Positions 6,883-15,315 of a DNA stretch of 27,217 bases are shown one piece after another (positions within the stretch are counted from its first letter, which is position 1; every line of letters begins with the position of its first letter). A model generated the notes under the pieces. That model was not told the DNA's origin. It searched no databases and saw nothing but the letters and a program-made list of their open reading frames with translations. Position numbers and translations under genes: made by a program. Source of the DNA: Fibrobacter sp. GTDB lineage: Bacteria > Fibrobacterota > Fibrobacteria > Fibrobacterales > Fibrobacteraceae. The DNA lies in contig JAFWRL010000011.1 of the NCBI GenBank assembly GCA_017520105.1, forward strand, positions 1 to 27,217, written 5' to 3'.

Positions 6883-9471
6883 TTACTTCACAGTGATTCT
6901 TGCGGAGCGCACTTGGCTACCGGTTTCCACGCGCACAAGGTAATTGCCCCTGTTCAAATGAGCGAGGCTAAAGTTCTTGGTTCCGCTGACAGATTCTTCA
7001 AACGATTCCACCAAGTGACCTGTCAAGTCGAACACTTGCACACGCATCATCGAAGATACCGGCAAAACGACAGTCAGCGCATTGTTCGCATAACCAAACT
7101 TCACGCCGTTCATTGCAACCGCAACAATCTTATCACTCTTTCCGCTCGAAGAACTCTTGCCAGACTTCGCGGAACTCGAAGAGGACTTCTGCTCATCCTT
7201 GCTGGAGCTAGACTGTTTTGCAGAACTGCTGGACTTCGCGGAACTCGAAGAAGCCACAACGCTTGAAGACGATGCGAGCGTTGCACTGCTACTGGATCCT
7301 TCGCTGGAGCTCAGGATGACGTTCTGCGACGAGCTGCTGGACTTCGCAGAACTTGAAGATACAACCACAGAACTCGAAGAAGCCACAACACTAGAGCTGG
7401 ACTGTTTTGCAGAACTACTGGACTTCGCGGAACTCGAAGATGCTATAACGCTTGAAGACGACGCGAACTTTGTACTGCTACTGGATCCTTCGCTGGAGCT
7501 CAGGATGACGTTCTGCGACGAGCTGCTAGACTTCGCGGAACTCGAAGAAGCCGCAACGCTTGAAGACGATGCGAGCGTTGTACTGCTACTGGATCCTTCG
7601 CGGCTTTCGCTGCTCAGAATGACGCTACTTGAAGAACTGTTGAACGTTGCAGAACTGCTACTGGATCCTTCGCTGGAGCTCAGGATGACGTTCTGCGACG
7701 AGCTGCTAGACTTCGCGGAACTCGAAGATGCTATAACGCTTGAAGACGACGCGAGCTTTGTACTGCTACTGGATTCTTCGCGACTTTCGCTGCTCAGAAT
7801 GACGCTACTTGAAGAACTGTTGAACGTTGCAGAACTGCTACTGGATCCTTCGCTGGAGCTCAGGATGACGTTCTGCGACGAACTGCTACTCGTTGCCAAA
7901 CTCGACGAAGATGTAACCGACGAAGACGAATTTTCGTCAATAGAAGCAACGACATTCACCTTGCCCGTTACAGTCTTTGTTTCTCCATAATAATCCGTCA
8001 GTTCGAACCAATAAACGTATTCATGGGCCGCCATTTTAGGATCCACAGTTCCATAAATCTTAACTTGCTTTTTTTCTTTATCTTGTTCCACTTTCAAATC
8101 AGCAAGGATTTTTTTACCATTAATAAGTTTCACATGGTTGTACTGATAAACTATCGGAACAATCTCTTGGCCAGCAACAACCGTTTGATTATCGCTACCT
8201 TCAACAACATCGAACGACATAACCCCAGCTGCTACATTAATCGTCGCCTTTGCACTCGCATTGTTGTCAGCACCAGTGACTGTAAGCACAACGTCATACG
8301 GGCCCTTAGCATTTTCTTCAACCAGCCCTGTAATAGTCACCGTATTACCATCTTTTTTAAGCCCGTAACCGCCCGGGAAATTCGTAAGCTCAAGATTAGA
8401 GCCATGTTCTACCTTGAAAACAATCGGCTTGATAGAATCGCCGGCAGTCAGCGACTGCGTTTCATTTTCAATGACATATACCTTCGTCTCTACAGACTTA
8501 TGAATCACATCAACGTTTGCAAAAGCGGTATCATTGTTATTTTCACCAATTGCAATAATTCTTATCGTGTATAATCCACCCTTCAAATTCTCATCGACAG
8601 TTCCACTGCACGTGAGCTTATTTCCTTCTACACTATACGCAAACGATCCTTTTAACGATCCTTCGAACTTAAATGAAGATAAACTTTCATCGACACGAAC
8701 ATTTGCAAACTCAAACACGACAGGCTCAATCTCATTGCCCGCCAGGACTTCCTGTCTTGCTTTTACACTAACAAGTTTTATTGATGTGCGAGCCTTGCCA
8801 CTTTTCACAACAATCGTTCCCGACATGCTCTTTTCATCGCCTTGGTCGTTCTTAACAGTGACTTTGTATTCATAATCACCAGACATTACATCGCTATTTA
8901 CAGAGCCGACAATCATGATTTTATGTTTTTTTTCATCAATATTCTTTATAAGTCCAGACGGAAGTCCGCTCACGCTATAACTTGTTATTCCCTCGTAATC
9001 GAAAACGATAGGCGTAATAGACTTACCCGCAGTGACTTCCTGATTCACGTCACCGCTACTTTTATTCCATTTTAAAGACAACGTTTCTTCTTTTTCCAGC
9101 ACAGTGAACTCGAACTCAGTCTTGGCGAACTTGCCTTCATTGTCCCGGACGACGATAAAAGCATTGTACGTACCAGCGGGAATATCATCTCTCATCTCTC
9201 CCGCAATTTCACATCTAGAGCCCACCCACCTTTTCGACAATCCAAAATTTTCCAAAAAGTTCGTCGATGAATATTCTGGTACAACATTTTCGGCAAGGCC
9301 AGTATTTTCATATAGAATCGTAACCGGCTTAATTTCATCGCCAGCATACACGGTCTGGGAAAGATCCCCTGACAGAACCTGTTGCGTGATTTTTTCCGAA
9401 GCCACGTAAGTTTCAGCGGCATTTGCTACCGCAAAGAGCAAGGCAAAAGCCAACGCCATAATTTTTTTCAT
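6883..9471 (-). CDS. Secreted multi-domain surface protein: five Ig-like repeats, poly-Ser linker, type IX-like sorting domain
   Basis: This 862-residue protein begins with a Sec signal peptide (about residues 1-18, ending VANA). Five repeats of about 90-100 residues follow to about residue 505. Each opens with a block such as QTVYAGDEIKPV, QEVTAGKSITPI, QEVLAGNEIEPV, QSLTAGDSIKPI or QTVVAGQEIVPI, and ends with a strand pair typical of Ig-like/putative-Ig folds. Residues about 507-775 are a low-complexity Ser linker with repeated NVILSSSEG and VILSSESRE inserts. The last 75 residues (VFDLTGHLVESF, HLNRGNYLVRVETG, ARITVK) match the type IX secretion C-terminal sorting domain in pattern, fitting export to the cell surface. 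A strong Shine-Dalgarno (AAGGAGGG) precedes ATG. No catalytic motif is visible; adhesion or a structural role is inferred. Confidence 0.82.
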   Translation of the reverse strand: MKKIMALAFALLFAVANAAETYVASEKITQQVLSGDLSQTVYAGDEIKPVTILYENTGLAENVVPEYSSTNFLENFGLSKRWVGSRCEIAGEMRDDIPAGTYNAFIVVRDNEGKFAKTEFEFTVLEKEETLSLKWNKSSGDVNQEVTAGKSITPIVFDYEGITSYSVSGLPSGLIKNIDEKKHKIMIVGSVNSDVMSGDYEYKVTVKNDQGDEKSMSGTIVVKSGKARTSIKLVSVKARQEVLAGNEIEPVVFEFANVRVDESLSSFKFEGSLKGSFAYSVEGNKLTCSGTVDENLKGGLYTIRIIAIGENNNDTAFANVDVIHKSVETKVYVIENETQSLTAGDSIKPIVFKVEHGSNLELTNFPGGYGLKKDGNTVTITGLVEENAKGPYDVVLTVTGADNNASAKATINVAAGVMSFDVVEGSDNQTVVAGQEIVPIVYQYNHVKLINGKKILADLKVEQDKEKKQVKIYGTVDPKMAAHEYVYWFELTDYYGETKTVTGKVNVVASIDENSSSSVTSSSSLATSSSSSQNVILSSSEGSSSSSATFNSSSSSVILSSESREESSSSTKLASSSSVIASSSSAKSSSSSQNVILSSSEGSSSSSATFNSSSSSVILSSESREGSSSSTTLASSSSVAASSSSAKSSSSSQNVILSSSEGSSSSTKFASSSSVIASSSSAKSSSSAKQSSSSVVASSSSVVVSSSSAKSSSSSQNVILSSSEGSSSSATLASSSSVVASSSSAKSSSSAKQSSSSKDEQKSSSSSAKSGKSSSSGKSDKIVAVAMNGVKFGYANNALTVVLPVSSMMRVQVFDLTGHLVESFEESVSGTKNFSLAHLNRGNYLVRVETGSQVRSARITVK
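7294..7869 (-). repeat. Six in-frame REP-like elements inside the Ser-linker coding region
   Basis: On the minus strand each copy starts GTCATYCTGAGC and ends GCGAAG-RATCC. Four short copies (27 bp: 7294-7320, 7483-7509, 7663-7689, 7843-7869) encode VILSSSEGS. Two long copies (33 bp: 7591-7623, 7771-7803) encode VILSSESRE-G/E-S. The V-I-L triplet is foreign to the surrounding Ser/Ala/Thr linker. Confidence 0.7.
7330..7869 (-). repeat. 180-bp tandem repeat in the Ser-linker region
   Basis: Landmarks recur at a 180-bp period: the short element at 7483, 7663 and 7843, and the long element at 7591 and 7771. The flanks are near-identical (for example 7501-7590 against 7681-7770). The copy at 7294 is offset by 189 bp. 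Each unit is a multiple of three, so expansion or loss keeps the frame. Confidence 0.8.
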
Positions 9472-9492
9472 ATAGCCCTCCTTTTTATGTTC

Positions 9493-9507
9493 GCCCCAAA
9501 TAGGGGC
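9493..9507 (-). promoter_or_regulatory. Small hairpin in the leader of the surface-protein gene
   Basis: GCCCC-TATTT-GGGGC (minus strand) lies about 20 nt upstream of the AAGGAGGG ribosome site. No T-run follows, so it is not a standard terminator. It could protect the mRNA 5' side or mark partial termination after the Na/Pi transporter gene; this is inference. Confidence 0.35.
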
Positions 9508-9561
9508 AAGGACATCTTCTAAGCATCAAATGTAGAAACTTTTTTGGACAAGATGCCTATT

Positions 9562-11271
9562 TTACGTTCCCAGCAGTCTGTGGTTTACGTGAGCTTCGAC
9601 GACATTCACCACGTAGTCGCCCAGCTTTTCGCAGTCGTTCACCATATCCATGTAATGCACGCCCAACTGGTAACTGTAGCGCTGCGCATTGATATCGTTG
9701 ATATTCAGCTCCTTGAGCATCTTGCGATAATCGTTGATTTCGTATTCCAGTTTCAACGTATGGGATGCCTTCGTATGCGGTTTGTCTTCGATGACATTGA
9801 GCATCTGTTCCATCGCCTGGTCGCAAAGTTTCATCATGGAATCGATGCGGCTATACTGTTCTTCGGTAAAGTCTTCCCCGAGCTTAAATTTGCGATTGAG
9901 TACGTGAGCCATGTTGCAGCAAGCATCGCCAATACTCTCAATTTCTGAAATTTCCCTGAGCATGCATTGCAGCGAAGTCTTACTTTCTGGGCTCAAGTGA
10001 CCTTCACTGACTTTATTCAAATACCCGCCAATTTCGATTTCCAAGCTGTCGCTTATCCGCTCGTACTTTTCAATACGCTCGAACAGCTTCGTAAATTCCT
10101 CCTCGTTTTTCATCTTGAGCAAATCGGGCACAAAACGGAACATTTTGAGAGTGCGCTCCGCATAGAGGTTGATTTCCTTGCGTGCTTCGAACAGCGAAAG
10201 TTCCGCCGTGCTCATGAGGCCTCCGCGAATAAACTTGATGCTGAAATCTTCGCCATCTTCCTTTTCTTTGATAATCTTACAGATAAGCTTTTCCATCGGC
10301 TTGATGAACCAGATAAGGAGCATCACGTTACAAAGGTTGAATGCCGTATGGAACCCGGAAAGGGCGTATGTCACACGGACACTCGCATGGGCAATTTCTT
10401 CTTCTGTTTGCGGAACAAAGTTCGGGTCGAAACCCACCACATGGCAAACCATGTTCACAAAGGGGTGGAATATGATAAGCACCCACACCACGCCGAACAC
10501 GTTGAAGAGCATGTGCGCCAATGCCGCACGACGCGCCTGCGTACTCGCCGAGAGCGCGGCCAAATTCGACGTGACCGTAGTACCGATGTTTTCGCCCATC
10601 ACAAGTGCGATACCCTGATAAATCGGGAGTACGCCGCTAGAGCAGAGAATCAAGGTAATCGCCATGATGGCCGCAGAAGACTGCACGCACATCGTAAGTA
10701 TTCCTCCCAGCAAGAGGAACAAGAGCGTACTGAAGATACCCCAGCCACCCGTCGATGAGAAAAAGTCGATTATCGTCTGGTTATGCGAAAGGTCCATCGC
10801 CACAGCATTCTCGCGTAGCGTCGTAAGTCCAAGGAACATGAACGCAAATCCGAACACGAATTCGCCGAAGCTTTTCACGCTACTTTTATGCACGTAGGAG
10901 AGTGCAATTCCAAGTCCAAAAAAAGGCCACACGAAACTGCTCATGTTAAACTGGAAACCGAATATCGACATAATCCACGCCGTCGCGGTGGTACCGATGT
11001 TCGCACCCATAATCACCGGGATGGCCTGCTTGAGTGTGAGTAGCCCCGCATTCACGAAGCTAACCGTCATCACGGTTGTCGCCGTCGAGGACTGCACGGC
11101 AGCGGTAACGAACGTACCCGTCAAAAGCCCGCCCACACGATGTTTGGTCATGGTGCCAAGGACTGCGCGGAGGTGTCCGCCGGTGAGTTTCTGCAAGCCT
11201 TCACTCATCGTATTCATGCCGAACATGAGAAGAGCGAGGCAACCGATCATTTTTAAAACTGCAAGAATCAT
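9562..11271 (-). CDS. Na+/phosphate cotransporter with C-terminal PhoU-like domain (paralogue 1)
   Basis: This 569-residue protein of the NptA/PNaS family couples sodium and inorganic phosphate movement across the inner membrane. The two inverted transport repeats are visible. The first has VQSSTATT (Q60) and GANIGTT (89-95). The second has VQSSAAIMAI (Q197) and GENIGTT. About eight or nine hydrophobic helices span residues 1-330. Residues about 345-560 form a helical PhoU-like domain with EISEIESIGDACCNMAH and a terminal YMDMVNDCEKLGDYVVNVVEAH. The ATG overlaps the stop of the kinase gene by 4 bp (ATGA), so the two are translationally coupled. No terminator is obvious, so read-through into the surface-protein gene is possible. 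The direction of phosphate flow (uptake or export) cannot be read from sequence. Confidence 0.9.
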   Translation of the reverse strand: MILAVLKMIGCLALLMFGMNTMSEGLQKLTGGHLRAVLGTMTKHRVGGLLTGTFVTAAVQSSTATTVMTVSFVNAGLLTLKQAIPVIMGANIGTTATAWIMSIFGFQFNMSSFVWPFFGLGIALSYVHKSSVKSFGEFVFGFAFMFLGLTTLRENAVAMDLSHNQTIIDFFSSTGGWGIFSTLLFLLLGGILTMCVQSSAAIMAITLILCSSGVLPIYQGIALVMGENIGTTVTSNLAALSASTQARRAALAHMLFNVFGVVWVLIIFHPFVNMVCHVVGFDPNFVPQTEEEIAHASVRVTYALSGFHTAFNLCNVMLLIWFIKPMEKLICKIIKEKEDGEDFSIKFIRGGLMSTAELSLFEARKEINLYAERTLKMFRFVPDLLKMKNEEEFTKLFERIEKYERISDSLEIEIGGYLNKVSEGHLSPESKTSLQCMLREISEIESIGDACCNMAHVLNRKFKLGEDFTEEQYSRIDSMMKLCDQAMEQMLNVIEDKPHTKASHTLKLEYEINDYRKMLKELNINDINAQRYSYQLGVHYMDMVNDCEKLGDYVVNVVEAHVNHRLLGT

Positions 11272-12659
11272 AGAACCTTATTCGTATTTAAAAAGGGTGA
11301 AAAATCAATCCTGATTTCGGTGCCGAAACCGACGGTCGAATTCAGGTGAACTGACGCATGGAGGACTTCTGCGATGTGTTTCACGATTGCAAGCCCGAGT
11401 CCCGTTCCTCCGGTTTCCTTGGAGCGGCTCTTATCGACACGATAGAACCGTTCAAAGATGCGGGACTGGCATTCCTCCGGAATTCCAATTCCGGTATCCT
11501 TCACGACAACGGCATTCGGCTTCACGAGCACGACCACCTTGCCGCCCTGTTCCGTATAGCGGATAGCGTTATCCACTAAGTTGAAAATCATCTCGTAGAG
11601 CAGTTTCGAGTTTCCAAGGATTTCTGCGGAAGTGTCGCCGTCCAGCGAAAGCTGGATGGACTTTTTGTTTGCGTTCAGGCAGAGATCCTCGATGCAACTA
11701 TGCGCTACGTTCCAAAGGTTGACTTTTTCGCTTAAATCAAACGGCTCGCCTTCCGGGTTGTCCAGCCTCGAAAGCGTAATGATATCATTTGCAATGGATT
11801 GCAAGCGGAGCGCTTCCTTGTGGATTTTCCCCGCAAAGACCTTGACATCTTCGGGCTTCGCCAAGCCACTTTCAATAAGTTCTGCATAGCCTGAAATGGA
11901 CGTCAGCGGTGTTTTCAGTTCGTGCGAGGCATTGGCCGTAAATTCATTTTTCAGATGCGAAATTTTCTGTTTCTCGTTCGAGAGCTGTTCAATCGTCAAT
12001 TGCAGTTCGAGGTCCTGCTTGCGGATGGTGTTGACGAGAGGCGCGATTTCCTTATAGACGTTCTCTATGCTCATCCATTCGGGCGTTCCCAACTGATCCA
12101 CCAACTTTTGGAGCGGGCTGATGAAGGCTCGACTTAGTCCAATCGCAATCAGAATCGACGCAGTGACAATAGCCGCCAGCAAGACGATAAGATACGGGAT
12201 GGTCTTAGAAAAGACCTGCTGCAGATTCGCCTGGCGCATTCCAAGGCGCAACACCTTACCATCCCCCAGCCGTTTGGCAAAGTAGAACACCTTCGCTTGC
12301 AAGGTTGAAGAATAACGGAGGTCTTCGCCGACGCCTTTCTCAAAAGCGTCTATGACCTCTTCGCGGTCGTTGTGGTTTTCCATCTTGACCGCTTCGGCGT
12401 CGCTGTCGTAGAGAATTCCACCTTTCGGGTCAATGAGCGTAATGCGGAGGTCCTTGCTTGCATACCGGGATAATTTCTGGGGTTCGTCTCCAAGGGCTTC
12501 GTTAGTATAGGCAACTTCAATCAGCCGTAAGTTCTCTCGCAGCTGACTCTTGAGCTGGTCAGTCATTTCACCTTCGAAAACACGCACCGTAAAAAATACA
12601 GCAAACAAAGCGGCAATCACGCCCATGTAAATCAAGCTGTATCGTAAACGGTCTTTCAT
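11268..12659 (-). CDS. phoR: PhoR-like membrane sensor histidine kinase
   Basis: This 463-residue kinase has TM1 (about 8-27), an extracytoplasmic PAS/Cache-like domain (about 28-153, with RITLIDPKGGILYDS and LRYSSTL) and TM2 (about 155-177). A linker and dimerisation domain carry H246 in SHELKTPLTSISGY. The ATPase domain has N364 in NLVDNAIRYT, DTGIGIP and ERFYRVDKSRSKETGGTGLGLAIV. The last motif is highly typical of PhoR. It should phosphorylate the regulator encoded just upstream. The genes overlap by ATGA on both sides (regulator-kinase and kinase-transporter), a strong sign of one operon. The phosphate signal is inferred from context and motif; related kinases of the same family could sense other cues. 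Confidence 0.88.
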   Translation of the reverse strand: MKDRLRYSLIYMGVIAALFAVFFTVRVFEGEMTDQLKSQLRENLRLIEVAYTNEALGDEPQKLSRYASKDLRITLIDPKGGILYDSDAEAVKMENHNDREEVIDAFEKGVGEDLRYSSTLQAKVFYFAKRLGDGKVLRLGMRQANLQQVFSKTIPYLIVLLAAIVTASILIAIGLSRAFISPLQKLVDQLGTPEWMSIENVYKEIAPLVNTIRKQDLELQLTIEQLSNEKQKISHLKNEFTANASHELKTPLTSISGYAELIESGLAKPEDVKVFAGKIHKEALRLQSIANDIITLSRLDNPEGEPFDLSEKVNLWNVAHSCIEDLCLNANKKSIQLSLDGDTSAEILGNSKLLYEMIFNLVDNAIRYTEQGGKVVVLVKPNAVVVKDTGIGIPEECQSRIFERFYRVDKSRSKETGGTGLGLAIVKHIAEVLHASVHLNSTVGFGTEIRIDFSPFLNTNKVL

Positions 12660-13333
12660 TGAGCCTTGTACCCGACATTGCGAACCGTCTGGATGATGGA
12701 GCCCTGCTCACCCAATTTCTGCCGGAGCGTTTTGACATGCATATCGACAGTCCGCGTATCCATTTTAAAATCAATGCCCCATATTTTTTCCAAAATCTGT
12801 TGCCTAGAATAGACAAGCCCCGGATGCGACAAGAAAAGTTTCAGAAGTTCGTATTCCTTGTAGGTCAGCTCCACATTGTCGCCACCAACGGTAACGGTAT
12901 GCTTCGCTTCATCGAGAAATACTCCCCCGAGAGATAACGTTTTCAGCTCTTCGGCATCGGTATTCAATCGGCCCGAACGACGGAGCAACGCCTTGACGCG
13001 AGAGATAAATTCCAAAATGCCGAAAGGTTTCGCAATATAGTCATCCGCTCCCGAGTCTAGCCCTTTGACTTTATCTAACTCGGAACCTTTGGCCGTAAGC
13101 ATGATGACGGCAACGTTTTTGGTAATTTCCTGTGCGCGAAGACGCCTTAAAATGCTAAGGCCATCTTCGCCCGGCAACATGATATCGAGAATGAACAAAT
13201 CCGGCACGCAAGACTTAACCGCTTCATCCAAGCTTTTCCCGCAATCGAAAGCGTTGACTTCGAAACCGCTGCTCTTGAGCGCATAGGTTTCCATTTCGCG
13301 GATTTCGGAATTGTCTTCTACGATGTAAATCAT
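12656..13333 (-). CDS. phoB: PhoB-like OmpR-family response regulator
   Basis: This 225-residue regulator has a receiver domain (residues 1-118) with acidic pair E6/D7, phosphoacceptor D50 in LFILDIMLPG, T80 and K102. A winged-helix OmpR-type DNA-binding domain follows (about 128-225, with LTYKEYELLKLFLSHPG, RTVDMHVKTLRQKLG and TVRNVGYKA). On phosphorylation by the kinase it should dimerise and bind direct repeats. The ATG at 13333 has no Shine-Dalgarno but TAAATT lies 6 nt before it. Three TTTACA boxes about 90-113 bp upstream may be its own operator. The PhoB name rests on the partner kinase and two phosphate transporters. Confidence 0.85.
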   Translation of the reverse strand: MIYIVEDNSEIREMETYALKSSGFEVNAFDCGKSLDEAVKSCVPDLFILDIMLPGEDGLSILRRLRAQEITKNVAVIMLTAKGSELDKVKGLDSGADDYIAKPFGILEFISRVKALLRRSGRLNTDAEELKTLSLGGVFLDEAKHTVTVGGDNVELTYKEYELLKLFLSHPGLVYSRQQILEKIWGIDFKMDTRTVDMHVKTLRQKLGEQGSIIQTVRNVGYKAQ

Positions 13334-13339
13334 GTTTAA

Positions 13340-13345
13340 AATTTA
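13340..13345 (-). promoter_or_regulatory. Possible -10 of the PhoB-like operon, leaderless configuration
   Basis: TAAATT on the minus strand ends 6 nt before the regulator's ATG; a second TAAATT lies 8 bp further upstream. No good -35 lies 17 nt away, which would fit an activator-dependent promoter. No ribosome site is present. Confidence 0.35.
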
Positions 13346-13422
13346 CGAATTTACGCAATATTAAAATAAAAAGACCCTCTAATTATTTCAATGCCTAAAA
13401 CAAAGGCTTCGCAAAGGTTTTA

Positions 13423-13446
13423 TTTACACTTTACACAAATTTTACA
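13423..13446 (-). promoter_or_regulatory. Direct TGTAAA repeats, possible PHO-box-like operator
   Basis: TGTAAA occurs three times on the minus strand, with starts separated by 11 and 7 bp. The 11-bp pair (TGTAAAA-TTTG-TGTAAAG) has the spacing of OmpR/PhoB-family half-sites. It lies between the terminator of transporter 2 and the regulator gene. Binding by the adjacent regulator is inference. Confidence 0.35.
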
Positions 13447-13461
13447 AAAACATAAGACAAA

Positions 13462-13483
13462 GCCCCAGCTCAATGACCGGGGC
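13462..13483 (-). terminator. Terminator-like hairpin after Na/Pi transporter 2
   Basis: On the minus strand GCCCCGG pairs with CTGGGGC (one G-T) across an 8-nt loop, followed by TTTGTCTT. The T-run is imperfect. It lies about 45 bp past the stop of the transporter gene and separates it from the PhoBR operon. Confidence 0.6.
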
Positions 13484-13525
13484 ATCCAACGCAAAGCCTC
13501 AAAAGACTTGCACTTTTTCAGCATT

Positions 13526-15232
13526 TTACACCAGAAATCTCCTGTTCGCATGGGCTTCGACCACATTCACCACGTAGTCGCCCAGTTTTTCGCAGTCGTT
13601 CACCACGTCCATGTAATGCACGCCCATCTGGTAGCTGTACTTCTGGTTTTCGATATCCACGATGTTCTTCTCTTTCAGGAGCTTGCGATAGTCGTTGATT
13701 TCGTTCTCCAGGTTCAGCGTGCGGTTCGCATCCACCTGCTGCGAATCGTCAAGCACAGCAATCATGTGCACTAGAGCCTTTTCGCACAGCCCCATAATAT
13801 GCTTGATATGCGCATACTGGTCCTCCGTAAAGTCTTCCTTGCTGCGGAACTTGCGGTTGATGGCGCGGGCCATGTTATAGCATGAATCGCCAATGCTCTC
13901 AATCTCGGAAATTTCGCGGAGCATCGCCTGGATAGTCGTCTTGCTTTCGGGGCTCAAACGGCCTTCGCTTACTTTATTCAAGTAATTTGCAATTTCGATT
14001 TCCATGTTATCGCTAATGCCTTCGTACTTCTCAATGCGGGCAAACAGTTTCACAAAGTCGTTCTCATCCTTCATTTCAAGCAAATCAGGCACGAAGTTGA
14101 ACATCTTGTGAGTGCGAGTCGCGAACAGGCTTATTTCCTTGCGCGCTTCGAGAAGCGAAAGTTCAGGAGTCCCCATGAGGCCCGAGCTGATGAAATGCAA
14201 ACGGGAATCTTCTTCTTCTTCGGAGTTCTTGGGCTTAATCACGCGGCACACGAACTTTTCGATGTACTTGATGAACCAAATCTGGATAAACGTATTCGAC
14301 ACGTTGAAAGCCGAGTGGAACGTCGCAAGCACCACGGAAATTTTCGCGAGGTTACCAGCATAGCCTTCGTCGCCCGGGCGAATGCCGAGGTCAAAACCGA
14401 CCACGTGGCAAACAGCAGCGAGGAACCACTTGAGCACAATCACCACCCAGATAACGCCTATTACGTTAATCGTAAAGTGAGCAAGCGCCGCACGGCGGGC
14501 CTGCGTATTGGCGGAGAGCGCCACGATGTTCGCCGTAATCGTCGTACCGATGTTTTCGCCAAGCACGAGCATGATGCCCTGGTCGATGTGCAAAACGCCG
14601 GTGGAGCAGAGAATCATCGTGATCGCCATGATGGCTGCAGAAGACTGCACACACAACGTAAGCACTGTACCCATCACGAGGAAGAACAGCGAATTGAAGA
14701 AATTCGGATCGTTGAAGCGAGCGAAGAACGCGCTAATCGAAGCGTTTGCCGCCGGGTCCTGCACCACGCTAAAGCCCGTCTCCTTGAGCGTCGTAAGCCC
14801 AAGGAAAAGGAAACCGACACCGAACAGGAACTCGCCCAAGACTCGCTTCTTGTTCATATAAACAAGTATGATACCGATGAAGAACGCCGGATAGACGAAG
14901 TTCGCGATGTTGAACGAGAACCCGAGGCTCATAATCCACGCGGTGACCGTCGTACCGATGTGTGCGCCAAGGATAATCGAAATCGCCTGCATGAGCGTCA
15001 AAAGCCCCGCATTAACAAAAGAGACCGTCATCAACGTGGTGGCGGTCGAACTCTGTACAGAGGCTGTAACAAACATGCCGGTAAGCATACCTGTAAAACG
15101 ATTTGTAGTCATGGTGCCGAGCACATGTCGAAGCTGCGGCCCTGCCATCTTTTGCAGCGCCTCACTCATCGACTTCATGCCGAACATGAGCAGCGCCAAA
15201 CATCCCAACATTTTTAGAGCCATCCAGGCCAT
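13526..15232 (-). CDS. Na+/phosphate cotransporter with C-terminal PhoU-like domain (paralogue 2)
   Basis: This 568-residue protein is a close paralogue of the transporter at 9562-11271, with the same architecture: VQSSTATT (Q60) and GAHIGTT in the first repeat, VQSSAAIMAI and GENIGTT in the second, then a PhoU-like C-terminus with EISEIESIGDSCYNMAR and YMDVVNDCEKLGDYVVNVVEAH. Note GAHIGTT here where paralogue 1 has GANIGTT, which could alter substrate or ion handling. The ATG has GAGG about 11 nt upstream. It lies upstream of PhoBR and is separated from it by a terminator-like hairpin, so it is probably a separate transcript. DNA identity to paralogue 1 is high at the 3' end. Confidence 0.9.
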   Translation of the reverse strand: MAWMALKMLGCLALLMFGMKSMSEALQKMAGPQLRHVLGTMTTNRFTGMLTGMFVTASVQSSTATTLMTVSFVNAGLLTLMQAISIILGAHIGTTVTAWIMSLGFSFNIANFVYPAFFIGIILVYMNKKRVLGEFLFGVGFLFLGLTTLKETGFSVVQDPAANASISAFFARFNDPNFFNSLFFLVMGTVLTLCVQSSAAIMAITMILCSTGVLHIDQGIMLVLGENIGTTITANIVALSANTQARRAALAHFTINVIGVIWVVIVLKWFLAAVCHVVGFDLGIRPGDEGYAGNLAKISVVLATFHSAFNVSNTFIQIWFIKYIEKFVCRVIKPKNSEEEEDSRLHFISSGLMGTPELSLLEARKEISLFATRTHKMFNFVPDLLEMKDENDFVKLFARIEKYEGISDNMEIEIANYLNKVSEGRLSPESKTTIQAMLREISEIESIGDSCYNMARAINRKFRSKEDFTEDQYAHIKHIMGLCEKALVHMIAVLDDSQQVDANRTLNLENEINDYRKLLKEKNIVDIENQKYSYQMGVHYMDVVNDCEKLGDYVVNVVEAHANRRFLV

Positions 15233-15315
15233 ATAGCGTTTTCCTCTTTTACGTCACTACCGAATCATCGTCGCTGCCTTTCAGCTAGTCCGGGCTCATG
15301 GCAGTGAATCGCTTT

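Noticed and set aside
7294..7869. CRISPR-like regular repeats
   Set aside because: The repeats are in frame within a Ser-linker protein, the 180-bp period is too long, spacers are themselves repeats, and no cas genes are near.
7157..7990. 277-codon open frame on the plus strand, rich in Leu/Glu/Asp
   Set aside because: It is antisense to the Ser-linker repeat. Ser codons read backwards give open Leu/Glu/Asp frames, and no ribosome site or known domain is present.
9493..9507. Riboswitch or terminator before the surface-protein gene
   Set aside because: Only a 5-bp hairpin with no T-run and no recognisable ligand core is present.
14108..15217. 369-codon plus-strand frame opposite Na/Pi transporter 2
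   Set aside because: The Arg/His-rich composition and exact antisense placement to a clear transporter mark it as a shadow.
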